Position numbers and translations under genes: made by a program. A stretch of DNA of 64,000 nt from Epiperipatus broadwayi (lineage: Eukaryota; Onychophora; Udeonychophora; Euonychophora; Peripatidae), in NCBI GenBank assembly GCA_028023455.1, contig JAQFVV010006335.1, positions 248,241 through 312,240 on the forward strand. Direction: 5' to 3'. The notes under the pieces were generated by a model. It saw only the letters and a list, made by a program, of their open reading frames with translations, was not told the DNA's origin and made no database searches. Positions 29,991 to 40,559 of this stretch are shown here, one piece after another. The number at the start of each line of letters is the position of its first letter. Positions within the stretch are counted from its first letter, which is position 1.

Positions 29991-31960
29991 ATATGTTATA
30001 TATTGTGACCTTTTATTTAGGTCCCTGGATTAAATAATCCAAAATTTTAAATGATAATATATTTGGTATTAAAATCTTACTAAAATGGATTTCAATAAAA
30101 ATTGTTTTGAATGCACTGGGAAATTTGCTTTAGTAGAGATGAGATTTCAAACCCAGTCTAGGCTTTGAAACTAGAAATAAAACAACAATTTAAAAATATT
30201 GTTATTAATTGAGTAATAAATATATTGCTATTTTATTATTGTTGAATAGCAATTGAAATAAATAAATAATTAAATCAATTTATAAATCTTGTAAAATGAA
30301 TCATTATAGTAAATTACTTAAGCATATTTTTTAGTACTTAACACAAAGCTGTCTTGAATAAGTATGAGTAATTATTAAAAATGAAGACAGAGGGGGTAAT
30401 ATTAATTAGGCATACCAAGATTATTGGCTTAAATTGCTCCCACAAGGCATTAGAAAATCAAGCTATATATTAGCTAACCAAGTTATGAGGGGGGGGGACT
30501 AATTAAGAAAACAAGAACTAAGTAACCACAGAATTCCAGTATGATTTAAAATAAGAAAAACAAGAACTAAATATCAGAAAATTCTGAAATCTCATTCAAT
30601 GAAAGGATGGCTATCTACAAATGTTGGAATAGAAAATCTCAAAACCTTGCAGTCATTTAAACACCATTCTTCTATTGATTGATAATTCTAAAAAGTTATA
30701 CAGAAGGAGAAATGGAAACCTTATGCATCCTAACTGTCTCTCCTAAATCTTATTTTAAACCCAGGAAAATTCAAGAGAAAGTAAGCATTTGCTTTTACTC
30801 TATTTATACATGTAAACTTTTATCTTTAAAAATAACACACAAATTATTTAGTCATAAACTAAGAAGTTGATAATACTTGAATTTTGTGCCCTTCTTATTA
30901 CCTAGCAGAATGATGTTATGTGCTTCTAACTTAAAATAAAAAATAATAATAATAATTTGAAATAATTTTGAATACAAGTGTTATGATATATATAGCAAAT
31001 AAATTACAAAGTCTTTTTTTTTGTTTGAATCATCTAACTTTTAATAAAGTAAAAATGAAAATAATTGCATGATTTTATTTTCTATATTGTCTGCATATTT
31101 TTATAGCAGGAACCTATGTAATGATAAAAATAATCAATTATCAATTAATTAAAATGCTAAAAATTGCATAGTGATAATTGAATCAATTCTTTCTAATATT
31201 GAAAATCACATCATACTTTGCCAATAAGAATGGAATGAAATAAATATTTACCTTTAAAGTTATATTGAGAAATATATGTCGTTATAATAATGTTTTACAA
31301 TATTAGAATATATTCCAACTGTTTAAACATTGCTACACATATATGTGTTACCATGCAGGGAAGAATAAAATTAACAAAGAGTTTTAAAAGAAAAGGAAAG
31401 ATAAATATGCTAAGTGTAATAAAGTTCCACTAATTTTTCAAGGAAATATTATCTTGATTTTAAATGTAATAAATGATTCTTGTTATACTTCATTTGAAAT
31501 GCTTACAGAATAAATCAATAAAGATTTTAATAAGTTTTTTTTGAAGAATACAATAGCTCAAATAATTATTCAGGAAATTTTCTATAGAAAAGTAGATAAA
31601 CTTATCTTTTAAGTCTGCTACAATTGGAAGTATGAATTTTCATCACTCTGTTAATTATTGATACTAAAACTATCAAATAAATTTTGCTTTTGAATAAGTG
31701 TTAAATATTGCTCATTCCACACCCAACAGGAGAATAAACAAATATATGCGTTATCTGGAATGTTTGCTAATCACAATATTAATTCTTATTTTAACTTACC
31801 ACAATGGAATAACTTGGATGAAGAGGATAAAATTTAATGGATAAAAGTGTACTCTTCTTTTTTTTATTACTGCTGTGTTATATATATATTACTTACGTAA
31901 TGTGTTGTTTGGAAATTTTGTTTATAAAACATATATGTTTTGTTTTTGGCATGAAAAATA
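29991..31960. other. AT-rich DNA, no gene recognised
   Basis: No domain, RNA gene or repeat is supported. There is a G9 run near 30488. Confidence 0.55.
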
Positions 31961-31985
31961 AATATATATATATATATATATATAT
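31961..31985. repeat. Short (TA)n tract
   Basis: About 25 bp of TA repeat. Confidence 0.9.
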
Positions 31986-32029
31986 TGGGTTAAAGAAAAA
32001 AAAATGTGTAAAATATACACATTTATTTT

Positions 32030-32222
32030 ATGTAATATTTACTGAGGCTATAACCTCGATAATATGCGTATAAAATGTGATAGTAGGAACCTGTATAGGT
32101 GTTTTAACCATAAGCTACGCTATGGAAGAAAAGTGTAAGCTTGTGGTTTAAACATCTGTAGAGGTCCCTACTATCACATTTTATACACATATTATTTAGG
32201 TTATAGCCTCAGTAAATATTAC
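32030..32222. repeat. Inverted-repeat hairpin element, MITE-like
   Basis: The left arm (about 32030-32116) contains TAATATTTACTGAGGCTATAACCT and ATAAAATGTGATAGTAGGAA. The right arm (about 32135-32222) is its near reverse complement (TTCCTACTATCACATTTTAT form, then AGGTTATAGCCTCAGTAAAT). Arms are about 85 bp with a spacer of about 20 bp. There is no coding capacity. Confidence 0.85.
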
Positions 32223-32303
32223 TTACATAATCAATGGGCATTTAATAAATTTATAATTACAACATTTATTTTATATATATTTTTTTTAGTTAAGGGAAAA
32301 CTG

Positions 32304-32306
<3 letters not shown>

Positions 32307-32361
<55 letters not shown>
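32307..32361. repeat. (TA)n microsatellite
   Basis: About 55 bp of TA repeat, downstream of the hairpin element. Confidence 0.95.
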
Positions 32362-32369
<8 letters not shown>

Positions 32370-34649
32370 CATTTATCTAGAGAGTGATAAAATATTTACT
32401 TGTCTCATATTTTGAAACCAATTATAATGTATGTTATTAAAGACGTGAATATGCAAACATTTTTATCAAATATATACTGTATACTAGAATGACTGAATTA
32501 TTTTCTTATATAAAAAAAAATTTGATATAAACCTTTTTCATTTTGTAATTTTCTATAGAAATGAACTCCACTTAAAAAAAAGGTTTGTCTTTATGCTTAC
32601 GTACATTGTGCTCTCTCTAACAAAAGCATAGTTGTCATTTTAAATGATTAATGATCATTTGACATATATATTTTGGTTTGGCTGTTGATACATTAATGGT
32701 TTTACCTTATAAAATGGAATATGTAGATTTTAACTGTTATTGTTGGTATTTTTTTATCTTGCTACAATATTGAGAATGACTAGTGACAGTTTTTAGTTAA
32801 TAGGATGTTCCAATTTAATGGCATCCAATATATTAATATTTATATGGAGCATAGGCTGATGGAGTCACCTATTGCTGATTTCATGAGAGAAAAATTGGGA
32901 GAGGCTAAGTAATAATTAATGCTTATAAGCATATGTAGTCCTAAAGAAAGTATATCCATGGTTTGAATTCTATTTTTTTTGTGATAAGGCAAAGCCCACA
33001 CACACTTACGTATACCCATAGAGAGGCATAGAATCAGCCATATATTATTATACAACTATCATGTTGTTTTTATAAAACCTCCCTTTTTAGTGTTAAATCC
33101 CTCATGATGATATAGAGTTAGTTTTTCCACCATGTATGGTGAAGTATAATAGGTCTAAATCATATAGCAAGTATACAAATAATGTTAAAGTTACGAACAC
33201 TGATCTAGCATAGTGTTATCTTAATTGAACTAGTGTTTATAATGTTGTGGGATCATCATCATTTATAGACAGACCAAACCAAATCTATTAATGATTGTAG
33301 AAAATGTTAGATGTAAAAGTAAGAGATGCACATTGGCAGCGTGAATTCACCTTCATAAATAATGATGTGACAATAGAATGGTAAGACCAGTTACGTATTC
33401 AATATTTGAGTTGTGGACATAGGTAGTGTTTTAGTGAGATCTAGGTGTATTTGACTTTTGAATGTCTAATCTTATTTTAATGCACTAAACTTATTCCTTT
33501 CAAATTTAAATAAGTTAGTAATTGCACAGAATATGATAATTGCCCTTATCATATTCTGATAAAAGATAGGGTTTTGGGATAATGCAATACTTTATAATGT
33601 TGGAATTCTAAATTTAAACTTTATGCATATCCTAAAGTTCTAAATATACTGCTATTATGTAATTTAAATGCTAGTTTAGTTTCAATAAAGTTTCATTATC
33701 TTATTCTTTAAAATAGGATAAAGAGTGATAAATATTTTGAATATCATTTTTATAAGCAAATTGTATAAGGTAGTCTTGTTGACTAAAAGTATGGTTAATG
33801 GGATATTGAGTATATTCCCATTCATAAGTTCTTTTCATATATTACTTTTATTTTATGCCATGTCTGTGAATTAAATTTTTGTAAATAGTGTAAATAAAAT
33901 TTGTTATATTTCAAATTTTAGTTAGTTGCCTGTAATTTTAGTGCTAATTAACAAATCTGTACACTATTATTGTTATTGCTATCAACCTAACAGAAGATTA
34001 TGAATTGAAATCATCATCAACCTATATAGCACTATTAACTATATTATGCTATATCATAATAATGTTGGTAAGTCTTATAATTTATTGGTACATCTAATGC
34101 ATCATCCCACAATAATCAAAATGTTAATAACTTAGAGCACAGATTAATGCAAGTAATAGATTAAATATAAACATAATATTGATTTAATTGATTTAGTTAA
34201 ATCCACAGAGCTATCATTTACTGATCTTGATCACATGGTTTATAATTATTTAAGAAAAGGAATTTGGTAAGTTATTGATTTTAATTATTAAAACGTCATT
34301 CCCAGTCATAAATTTTAAAGTTTATGTTAGTTATAAAGTTTATGTGTAATTGCTAAATATAATTCTTAAATTGAGTTTATATTGAAGGCTGTTGTGTGCA
34401 TTATGTTTGGGTAGTGGTAAAATCCCTCTTACTGACCCAAATGTATTGTGTATAATGATTTTGAATGTTTGAACCCTGAGAAGAATTAGTTGTTAAGTTT
34501 CAAGGTAGAATTTAAATTTGTAATAAATTTTATATCTGGTTAATTATTATAGTTGGACGTGAAATAGATTACTTTCACTGTTTATGAAAGTCAACTAACC
34601 TTTAAGATCAAATTACTTTTTTGTATAAAATGTATAGTTTGTTTTAACT
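32362..34649. other. AT-rich DNA, no gene recognised
   Basis: No supported feature. The 71-aa minus frame at 32840-33055 has no recognisable domain. Confidence 0.5.
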
Positions 34650-35060
34650 TCATGATAAATATTCTGGTTGTGTCAAGCTTGAAATCCCTATTTTTATTTA
34701 GCTTATTTTTTTTACCACTTAATACCATATTAGGTTATAGTTTAAGATTTCAGTCTCCATCATTAACATTGTTCTTCAATTTCATCTTGATCCATTCTTT
34801 TATTTATTCATTCTCATTTGACATTAATTCATTATTATAATTGATTGATCATACATTAACTTTTATTCTTTTATCATTTCAACTATTCATTAACTCTTAT
34901 TCTATCATCATCTTAATCATTTATTATTCTCATACATCTTCATTCTTTTCTCTTAATTCATAGACTCATTTCATTTCACTATTTAATGATTACTTCTTTC
35001 CATCATCCATTTAGTCATTTACATCATAATTTACTCATTATTTCATTTATAAGTTAATTT
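34650..35060. other. Strand-asymmetric pyrimidine-rich, TCATT-rich stretch
   Basis: The plus strand is markedly poor in G and repeats irregular TCATT, TCATC and TTCTT words for about 400 bp (for example CATTCTTTTATTTATTCATT). It looks like a decayed pentanucleotide repeat rather than coding sequence. The 62-aa frame at 34652-34840 is a by-product. Confidence 0.6.
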
Positions 35061-35339
35061 TGTAATCATTCCAGAGATACAATTATTAGTTATTTATTAA
35101 TTTGCTGAATATCAAATTTAACTCATCTCATTTTGTTTGTGTGGATTTCAAAGCTGGTTTGACCAGAAGTTTTATCTTTATTAGTCACCTTGTGATATTC
35201 TTTAGATAGACAGTTTCATGCTAGTTTTATTAAATCCATGAATCATTTCATTAGTTTTACATTTTCATGTCTTTATGCTCATATTCTTGATAATGAGAGT
35301 ATGATAAGTTGCATAAGAGAATTTAATCACTAAAATGTA

Positions 35340-35510
35340 TGGTATGAGTCATTGGTGACCAGTTAGATCAGGAAGCTAGGTTACAGTTGTGAATATGGTT
35401 ATTAACGTGGATGGCATGATGGATTAGCTGTAGCTAGGCCACAGTGGTGATTATGGTGCTTAAAACGTGTGTATGATTCATTTATATCACAGCGGTCTGG
35501 GAGAAGGTTA
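35340..35510. repeat. Degenerate tandem duplication of about 60-90 bp
   Basis: GATCAGGAAGCTAGGTTACAG, then TTGTGAATATGGTTATTAACGTG resembles the next block, GGATTAGCTGTAGCTAGGCCACAG, then TGGTGATTATGGTGCTTAAAACGTG. A third partial copy (GGTCTGGGAGAAGGTTACA) precedes the (TA)n tract. Confidence 0.5.
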
Positions 35511-35511
35511 C

Positions 35512-35529
35512 AATATATATATATATAAA

Positions 35530-35574
<45 letters not shown>
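35512..35574. repeat. (TA)n microsatellite, one interruption
   Basis: About 62 bp of TA repeat with an AAATATTTA interruption, at the outer end of the left PLE arm. Confidence 0.95.
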
Positions 35575-35578
<4 letters not shown>

Positions 35579-35589
35579 ATATTTTAAAC

Positions 35590-35935
35590 TTAATGTTACA
35601 TATATTTCCATAAGCTGTGTATGGTCATATTTGCAACTTGCCTATTAATAACATCATCTTTATATTTATCAATCAAAATTGCCTCTTTAATTTTCTTCTT
35701 TTTATGATTTCTTTCTTCCATTAATATTTTTAATTCATTACTATTAAATGTAAACCTATAATTACAAATTATTTCATGGTCAAAGAATATTGAAGCAGTA
35801 TTAAATTGATTATTTACATTATTTTTAATTCAATTATATAATAATTGATGCTCCTTCAATCTTTTATCTACCGAATATCTTGATCTGATAAATTATATTA
35901 CTTCTTTGCAATTTACGAATTATACTCTTAGAATT
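35590..35935 (-). pseudogene. PLE GIY-YIG endonuclease C-terminus, left arm of palindrome
   Basis: The minus strand reads SRYSVDKRLKEHQLLYN, stop, IKNNVNNQFNTASIFFDHE, then LMEERNHKKKKIKEAIL and a C-terminal tail ending HSLWKYM. This is the second half of a GIY-YIG domain (R-x-x-K-R-L-x-E-H helix, then the S/T-A-x-x-x-x-H segment and basic helices). One in-frame stop interrupts it. It is 5'-truncated at the palindrome centre and runs outward to a (TA)n tract. It is nearly identical to the right arm, so the two copies are of similar age. Confidence 0.78.
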
Positions 35936-35964
35936 ATTAATTCAAATGTTAATCGATTGCTTAA

Positions 35965-36343
35965 TAATTCTAAGAGTATAATACCTAAATTGCAAAGAAG
36001 GAATATAATTTGTCAGATTTTATGTGGATGACAGAAATTATATATCAGTGAATCGAGATGTTCTGTGGAGAAAACATTGCAGGAGCATCAATTATTATAT
36101 AATAGAATTAAAAATAATGTAAATAGTCAATTTAATACAGCTTCGGTATTTTTTGACCATGAAAAAACTTGTAATTATAGGTTTACATTTAATAGTAGTG
36201 AAATAAAATTATTAATGGAAGAAAGAAATCATAAAAAGAAGAAAATTAAAGAGGCAATTTTGATTGATAAATATAAGGATGATGTTATTAATAGGCAAGT
36301 TGCAAATATGGCCATACACAGCTTATGGAAATATATGTAACAT
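35965..36343 (+). pseudogene. PLE GIY-YIG endonuclease C-terminus, right arm of palindrome
   Basis: The open frame ending at 36340 has QEHQLLYNRIKNNVNSQFNT, ASVFFDHEKTCNYRFTFNSS, ERNHKKKKIKEAILIDKYKD and a tail HSLWKYM. This is the PLE endonuclease C-terminal half; the apparent Met start is not native. Upstream, the GESR-like segment is preserved out of frame (ISESRCSVEK). The spacer between the arms is about 22 bp, flanked by TAATAATTCTAAGAGTA and its complement. Its 3' flank carries the hammerhead-like motif at 36375. Confidence 0.8.
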
Positions 36344-36374
36344 TAAGTTTAAAAAAATTGAAATTCAGTTAAAG

Positions 36375-36401
36375 TTGATGAGGATTACCACATAATCAAA
36401 A
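36375..36401 (+). other. Hammerhead-like core in PLE 3' region
   Basis: The plus strand reads TTGATGA, GGATTA, CCACA, TAATC, AAAA. Against the hammerhead core, C1 is T and the G of GAAA is A, while stem II pairs over five positions. It lies about 35 bp after the PLE stop codon. The same block recurs in both orientations at 42673-42744, where one copy keeps GAAA. Confidence 0.45.
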
Positions 36402-36479
36402 GCACTACAAAAGAATTTAAACTATAATATTGTATTTACCGTTAAAATTTTAATTTATATATATATATATATTGGAGAT

Positions 36480-36855
36480 CATTTGTGTGTAGTCATTTCT
36501 ATCAGTTGTATGGGATAGAATGGATAGCTGAATGGAGCTTGATAGTCTGTGTTCAAATCTTTTATATTACATGTAAGCTCCAAGTATGTGAAGTATACTT
36601 GTATATAAAATAATATAAACCTATCCTGTATCCTGCCCATCTCTTTTCTCTATATATAAATGGAGAAGGTTCTATACATGAGGGATCAGGGTGAGTCAAC
36701 ATGGACATGTCAGCAATATTGGCATTAACAAGGGATTGGGTGTTTCATCATCAGATTTTCAATGGTATAAAAGGGTGAAGAGTTGGAGGATGGAGTAAAT
36801 TGAAGTTTAGCCATTAAAGTTTAAATATTTGCTATCTTAATTTGAACCAAGCACT
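36480..36855. repeat. Repeat family R2 copy, inverted relative to 29205-29990
   Basis: Its reverse complement carries TCAGTGCTTGGTTCAAATTA, CTTTAATGGCTAAACTTCA, TGAAAATCTGATGATGAAA and TTAATGCCAATATTGC in the order found at 29205-29990. It is bounded on the right by (TA)n. Confidence 0.7.
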
Positions 36856-36856
36856 G

Positions 36857-36858
<2 letters not shown>

Positions 36859-36952
<94 letters not shown>
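36859..36952. repeat. (TA)n microsatellite
   Basis: About 94 bp of pure TA between an R2 copy and a hairpin element. Confidence 0.98.
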
Positions 36953-36954
<2 letters not shown>

Positions 36955-37112
36955 ACATATTTTGTGGGTTCATCTGTGTTTAAAAATTTGAAATATTGAT
37001 ATACAGACATTTCGACTTGATCACACAAGTTATCTACTGGGTCAAAACGTTGGTATATCAATATTCAAAATTATTTAACACAGATGAACCCGCAAAATAT
37101 GTCTTTTATATA
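36953..37112. repeat. Hairpin element of about 160 bp
   Basis: The left arm AAGACATATTTTGTGGGTTC, ATCTGTGTTTAAAAATTTG is mirrored on the right as CAAAATTATTTAACACAGAT, GAACCCGCAAAATATGTCTT. The centre has TTTCGACTTGATCACACAAG and TACTGGGTCAAAACGTTGG. The two open frames over it (minus 36858-37061, plus 36996-37181) are mirror translations of the same palindrome. Confidence 0.85.
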
Positions 37113-37149
37113 TGCAACCTGTTAAAATCTTTGTATCAATATATATATA

Positions 37150-37340
37150 TATGGGAGATGATAATCTGGACCAACTGGTGAATGCTCGTTCAATATGAAA
37201 TACGTATGTTGGATATCATTTCGCTTTTTGACATATGTGTGTTAATGTGTATCGTTTGTATGAAATAGAGTGAATAGATGAAGAGAAGCTTGAAAGTCTG
37301 TTTTCAAATTCTTTATATTATGTCTAAGCTCCAAGTATGT
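37150..37340. repeat. Partial repeat resembling the left part of the 36480 copy
   Basis: ATGAAATAGAGTGAATAGATG, GCTTGAAAGTCTGTTTTCAAA and AAGCTCCAAGTATGTGGAGTA match the start of the 36480 copy (GGATAGAATGGATAGCTG, GCTTGATAGTCTGTGTTCAAA, AAGCTCCAAGTATGTGAAGTA) in the same orientation. Confidence 0.7.
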
Positions 37341-38570
37341 GGAGTACATTTGTAATTAAAGTATTATCTATATTCAGAGTCACAGCGCATTTATTTAATA
37401 ATAAATATTAATAACCTTTTAATCGAAAATATATCTTTGAAATAATTTGTAATAATTAACAATACTATACAAAATTATTTTATTTTTCAGGACATTGGTT
37501 TTTAAAAAAAGTTATATACGTTGTAAAGAAAAACTCCAAATTTTTATATAAAACACTTTTAAAAAATATATCAAAGCTCCGCTAATTAACCCATTACTCA
37601 AACATTGACTTATAAAAAGACTCTACTTCAAAAACAAAACAAAACAGTAGATGCATTCAAATTGTATTTTTGGACTTATGTATCCTTATGTTTGATTTTT
37701 AGTTTTTTTTTTAATCAAGCTGAGGATGAAATACAGTGAGTTTATAAATGCTTTTGTTTATTTAAGCAAAAAAATATTAGTTGGATGAGTAACATAATTC
37801 TATTGTATAATTCATGTCAAATTCAAATGTTACAATTCTGAATTTTCTATTTATGAGTATGTAGAGAACAAAATACATGCAAATGAAAATACAAGAAAAT
37901 TTAATCACTTTATATGTAAAAGTTTTTCTAAATGCAAGAAATGCTTATTAATGTTTGGGATGTAATAAACCACTTCTTACTTTGAGGTTGTATATGCTAA
38001 TGGACCATAGAGAATTAGCATTAAATTCTAGTTATTGATGCTCTAAAATATAAGTAAATGATAAATAGTCTGTGAAGTCATGAGGTATATGAGAACTAAA
38101 AATAACAGATTGAACTTAGATTTTAGGAACTCTAGTTCTTAGACTCATTACCCTGTCATTATAATAAACTGCATAGGGCTATATGAACGATAGTAATATA
38201 TAATGTTAGTCACTGTGTTTCAGAACCTTATATAAAAGCATTGATAACAATCTTATGTAAATTCTTTTAAATAAATGATTGGCATCTTAATAGCATACCC
38301 ACCAAAGATGTGTATTAAATTATATATACTATTTAGTTAATAAAAAAGCATATGAGAACCCTTAGTGTGAATTTCAATGTGTAATCATCTACTGTTTGAT
38401 AGACCAATCATTTATGCACACATTAATGTATATACATAATTTGTCATGTTATTAAACTGTTTTATTATCTAATTTATTTGAATCATTCAAATTCCCCTTT
38501 TCTCCACTTCAGCATGTACAACTATCTGTATGCCTATTTAATTAAGCTATAATATAGTTAATATTAAGTC
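37341..38570. other. AT-rich DNA, probably intronic
   Basis: No feature was recognised. If the plus exon at 38805 is real, this is intron of that gene. Confidence 0.4.
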
Positions 38571-38584
38571 TCATTGTCTTCTCT

Positions 38585-38740
38585 GCTCTGCTAGTGGACT
38601 GGATTTAGAATACATTCCCATGTACCAACATTATCTGTTATTCATTAGGTTTTTAATCTGGGCTTAGAAAGTGGGTTCGAATCCAGGTTGGTCCCTGACC
38701 TAAATCTCAGGCTTCTCTGGGTTTGAAGCACATTGTTTCT
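38585..38740 (+). repeat. Candidate tRNA-derived SINE fragment
   Basis: A perfect pol III B box GGTTCGAATCC lies at 38674-38684, with an A-box-like TAGTGGACTGG at 38592-38602. The 82-bp spacing is longer than in an intact tRNA, so an insertion or chance pairing is possible. It sits just upstream of the candidate splice acceptor at 38804. Confidence 0.45.
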
Positions 38741-38804
38741 GTTTCAGCTCATATTAGATGAATCAACATGTTTTGACTTGTATAATATATATATATTGTA
38801 ACAG

Positions 38805-39055
38805 TCAGAAAACGTGTGACTCATAAACATAGTGCGGAATTCAACCACCACACAGAACATCAGCATCATCGAGGTAGCGAAGCCACCCGTGTTACTGAGT
38901 TCGAACATAGTTTATCGGTTCCACAATACAATCCACGAAACAATGCATCTGATGTGACATTAGTAAATATTTCCTTAGGCACGGTGGTCAGGGATATGCA
39001 AGAGATTCATGATTTTATTCTCGAGTTAGCCAATAATCAAACTAATATTAATTAA
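38805..39055 (+). CDS. Probable terminal coding exon of an unidentified host gene
   Basis: The exon is preceded by (TA)n then TTGTAACAG, a plausible 3' splice site with AG at 38803-38804. It reads in one frame to TAA at 39053-39055. The peptide (about 83 residues from RKRVTHKHSAEF) is rich in His, Asn, Glu and Thr and unlike the Ile/Phe/Lys noise frames around it. It ends in an amphipathic helix-like segment TVVRDMQEIHDFILELANNQ. Base composition is visibly less AT-rich than the flanks. An AATAAA at 39104-39109 could serve as poly(A) signal. I do not recognise the family, and upstream exons would lie before 38570. No transmembrane segment is visible. It could also be a retained fragment of a multi-exon pseudogene. 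Confidence 0.55.
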
Positions 39056-39103
39056 ACATTCATATTTACATAATCAAGGAAATATTATATAGAATGGGTA
39101 TCG

Positions 39104-39109
39104 AATAAA
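39104..39109 (+). promoter_or_regulatory. Candidate poly(A) signal AATAAA
   Basis: AATAAA lies 49 bp after the stop codon of the plus-strand terminal exon, in the expected orientation. AATAAA is common by chance in AT-rich DNA. Confidence 0.35.
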
Positions 39110-39189
39110 TGAAACGTAACTGCAGACGTATAGTTTAAAATTATTTATTAATACATTTTAATAAAACAATCATTTACTAATAATATTTT

Positions 39190-39410
39190 ATGGATTCAAA
39201 GCTTCAGTAGCGGGATTTGTGACATGATTATATTTTAAAGAATACATTTATTTATTTAGACATTATTTTATATTGAGGACTTCAGTAGCAGTATTTCCGA
39301 TACTGTAATGTTTACAAAAGGAATACATTTATTTCTTTAGACATTATTTTATCTTGAGGACTCAGTAGCGATATTTCTGATACTATAATGTTTACAAAGG
39401 GAATTCACTT
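39190..39410. repeat. Tandem repeat, three units of about 78-80 bp
   Basis: CAGTAGCGGGATTT, CAGTAGCAGTATTTCCGATAC and CAGTAGCGATATTTCTGATAC start at 39205, 39283 and 39363. Each is followed by AATGTTTACAAAGGGAAT-like and ATTTATTTAGACATTATTTT-like blocks. It lies between the ends of the two convergent candidate genes. Confidence 0.8.
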
Positions 39411-39554
39411 ATTTGAAGGCGTAATCTAGCTACCTAAAATTCTCGAGTAAGTATTTCTAATGCATGCCTGGAGGGATTTATACCTTTGCAATGCAAGAGT
39501 CTAAAATAAGGGTTATAAGAGTAATGGCAGACATATATTTATTTAATTAAAATA

Positions 39555-39560
39555 TTTATT
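39555..39560 (-). promoter_or_regulatory. Candidate poly(A) signal (AATAAA, minus strand)
   Basis: TTTATT on the plus strand, 161 bp beyond the minus-strand stop codon at 39721. A second one is at 39538. Chance occurrence is likely in this composition. Confidence 0.3.
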
Positions 39561-39720
39561 TATAACTAAGGGCAAACATTTCTTTGAGAGTGAATTACGA
39601 AGATAATGCAGAGGCAAAGTGATATATAGAGTAATAAATTTAAGTAAAGGAACATGTGATACGCTTTAGAAAGGCGATAAGGAATGGCAGTATATCGAAA
39701 CTGCAATGCTGTGAATAAGT

Positions 39721-39942
39721 TTATAAGAATGTCGGGCTGGTCTCTGCCATCGGCCTGACAAAGTAAGGTGTCACATAAGCATAACCAGGGACAAGTGGTC
39801 CATGTCGCAGTTTGCCGGCTGGCTGCATGACATCGTCAAGTCCTACAGGAGCACCCATTATGTCTGCTTGTGTAGGATGACTGGGGTTAATTTCAACCCT
39901 GAAGAATCCGGAAATTTCATGGTAGAATGGGTCATCACATCT
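39721..39942 (-). CDS. Probable terminal coding exon of an unidentified host gene
   Basis: On the minus strand ACGTTTTAG (acceptor AG at 39944-39943) precedes an exon that stays open for exactly 74 codons, from RCDDPFYHEISGFFRVEINP to TAA at 39723-39721. The middle reads GAPVGLDDVMQPAGKLRHGP and the end VPGYAYVTPYFVRPMAETSP, then TFL. It is Pro/Gly-rich, with GC content far above the surroundings and codon use unlike random frames, so I consider it real coding sequence. No catalytic motif, signal or membrane segment is visible. The short Pro/Gly/Tyr-rich repeats recall axonemal microtubule-associated proteins, but that is only an impression. Upstream exons should lie above 39950 on the minus strand. 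The gene is convergent with the plus-strand exon ending at 39055. Confidence 0.7.
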   Translation of the reverse strand, partial: RCDDPFYHEISGFFRVEINPSHPTQADIMGAPVGLDDVMQPAGKLRHGPLVPGYAYVTPYFVRPMAETSPTFL

Positions 39943-40559
39943 CTAAAACGTAACACATGTATCATGTATTAACGATTATGATACGATTTAATTAGATTTC
40001 TAACTCGGCCCTACATTATCAACATTTACTAAAGAACTTTGGCGACTCTTAAAGAAATGTAATTTTCTAGAATTATTCATTAAGATTTAATAAATACAAA
40101 ACATATATAAAGTGGGAGTTATTACAACTAATATGCCATCCATTTGCGAAGTAGTAGACCCCTGCATTACAATAAATGAAGCATTGAATGCGTGTCGGTT
40201 TATATGAAAATTAAATTATTTATGAAAGTAATGTTAATGAAATCTGACATGCATTCACTATTTCAAGCGATCATAGATTTAAACTTTGAACATTGAGACA
40301 ATTATTAGTATGCAATAATTAAATAATAAATACAGATAAAATGTAGATTTTAGAAATACGCACCCAAGAAAGACAGAGTGAGGTAAGCTAGATTATTAGA
40401 GAAATTTACACATTAAATTAATTATTCAATTTTAGTTATACAAATGATAGTTTTTTACATTTTATAATTTAGATAAGTATTATGAAGAAGAGCTATAGCA
40501 TATTATTAGAGTACTCTAGAGTTTGAACACAGATAGGTACCTGTTTTATAAGAAGTTTT

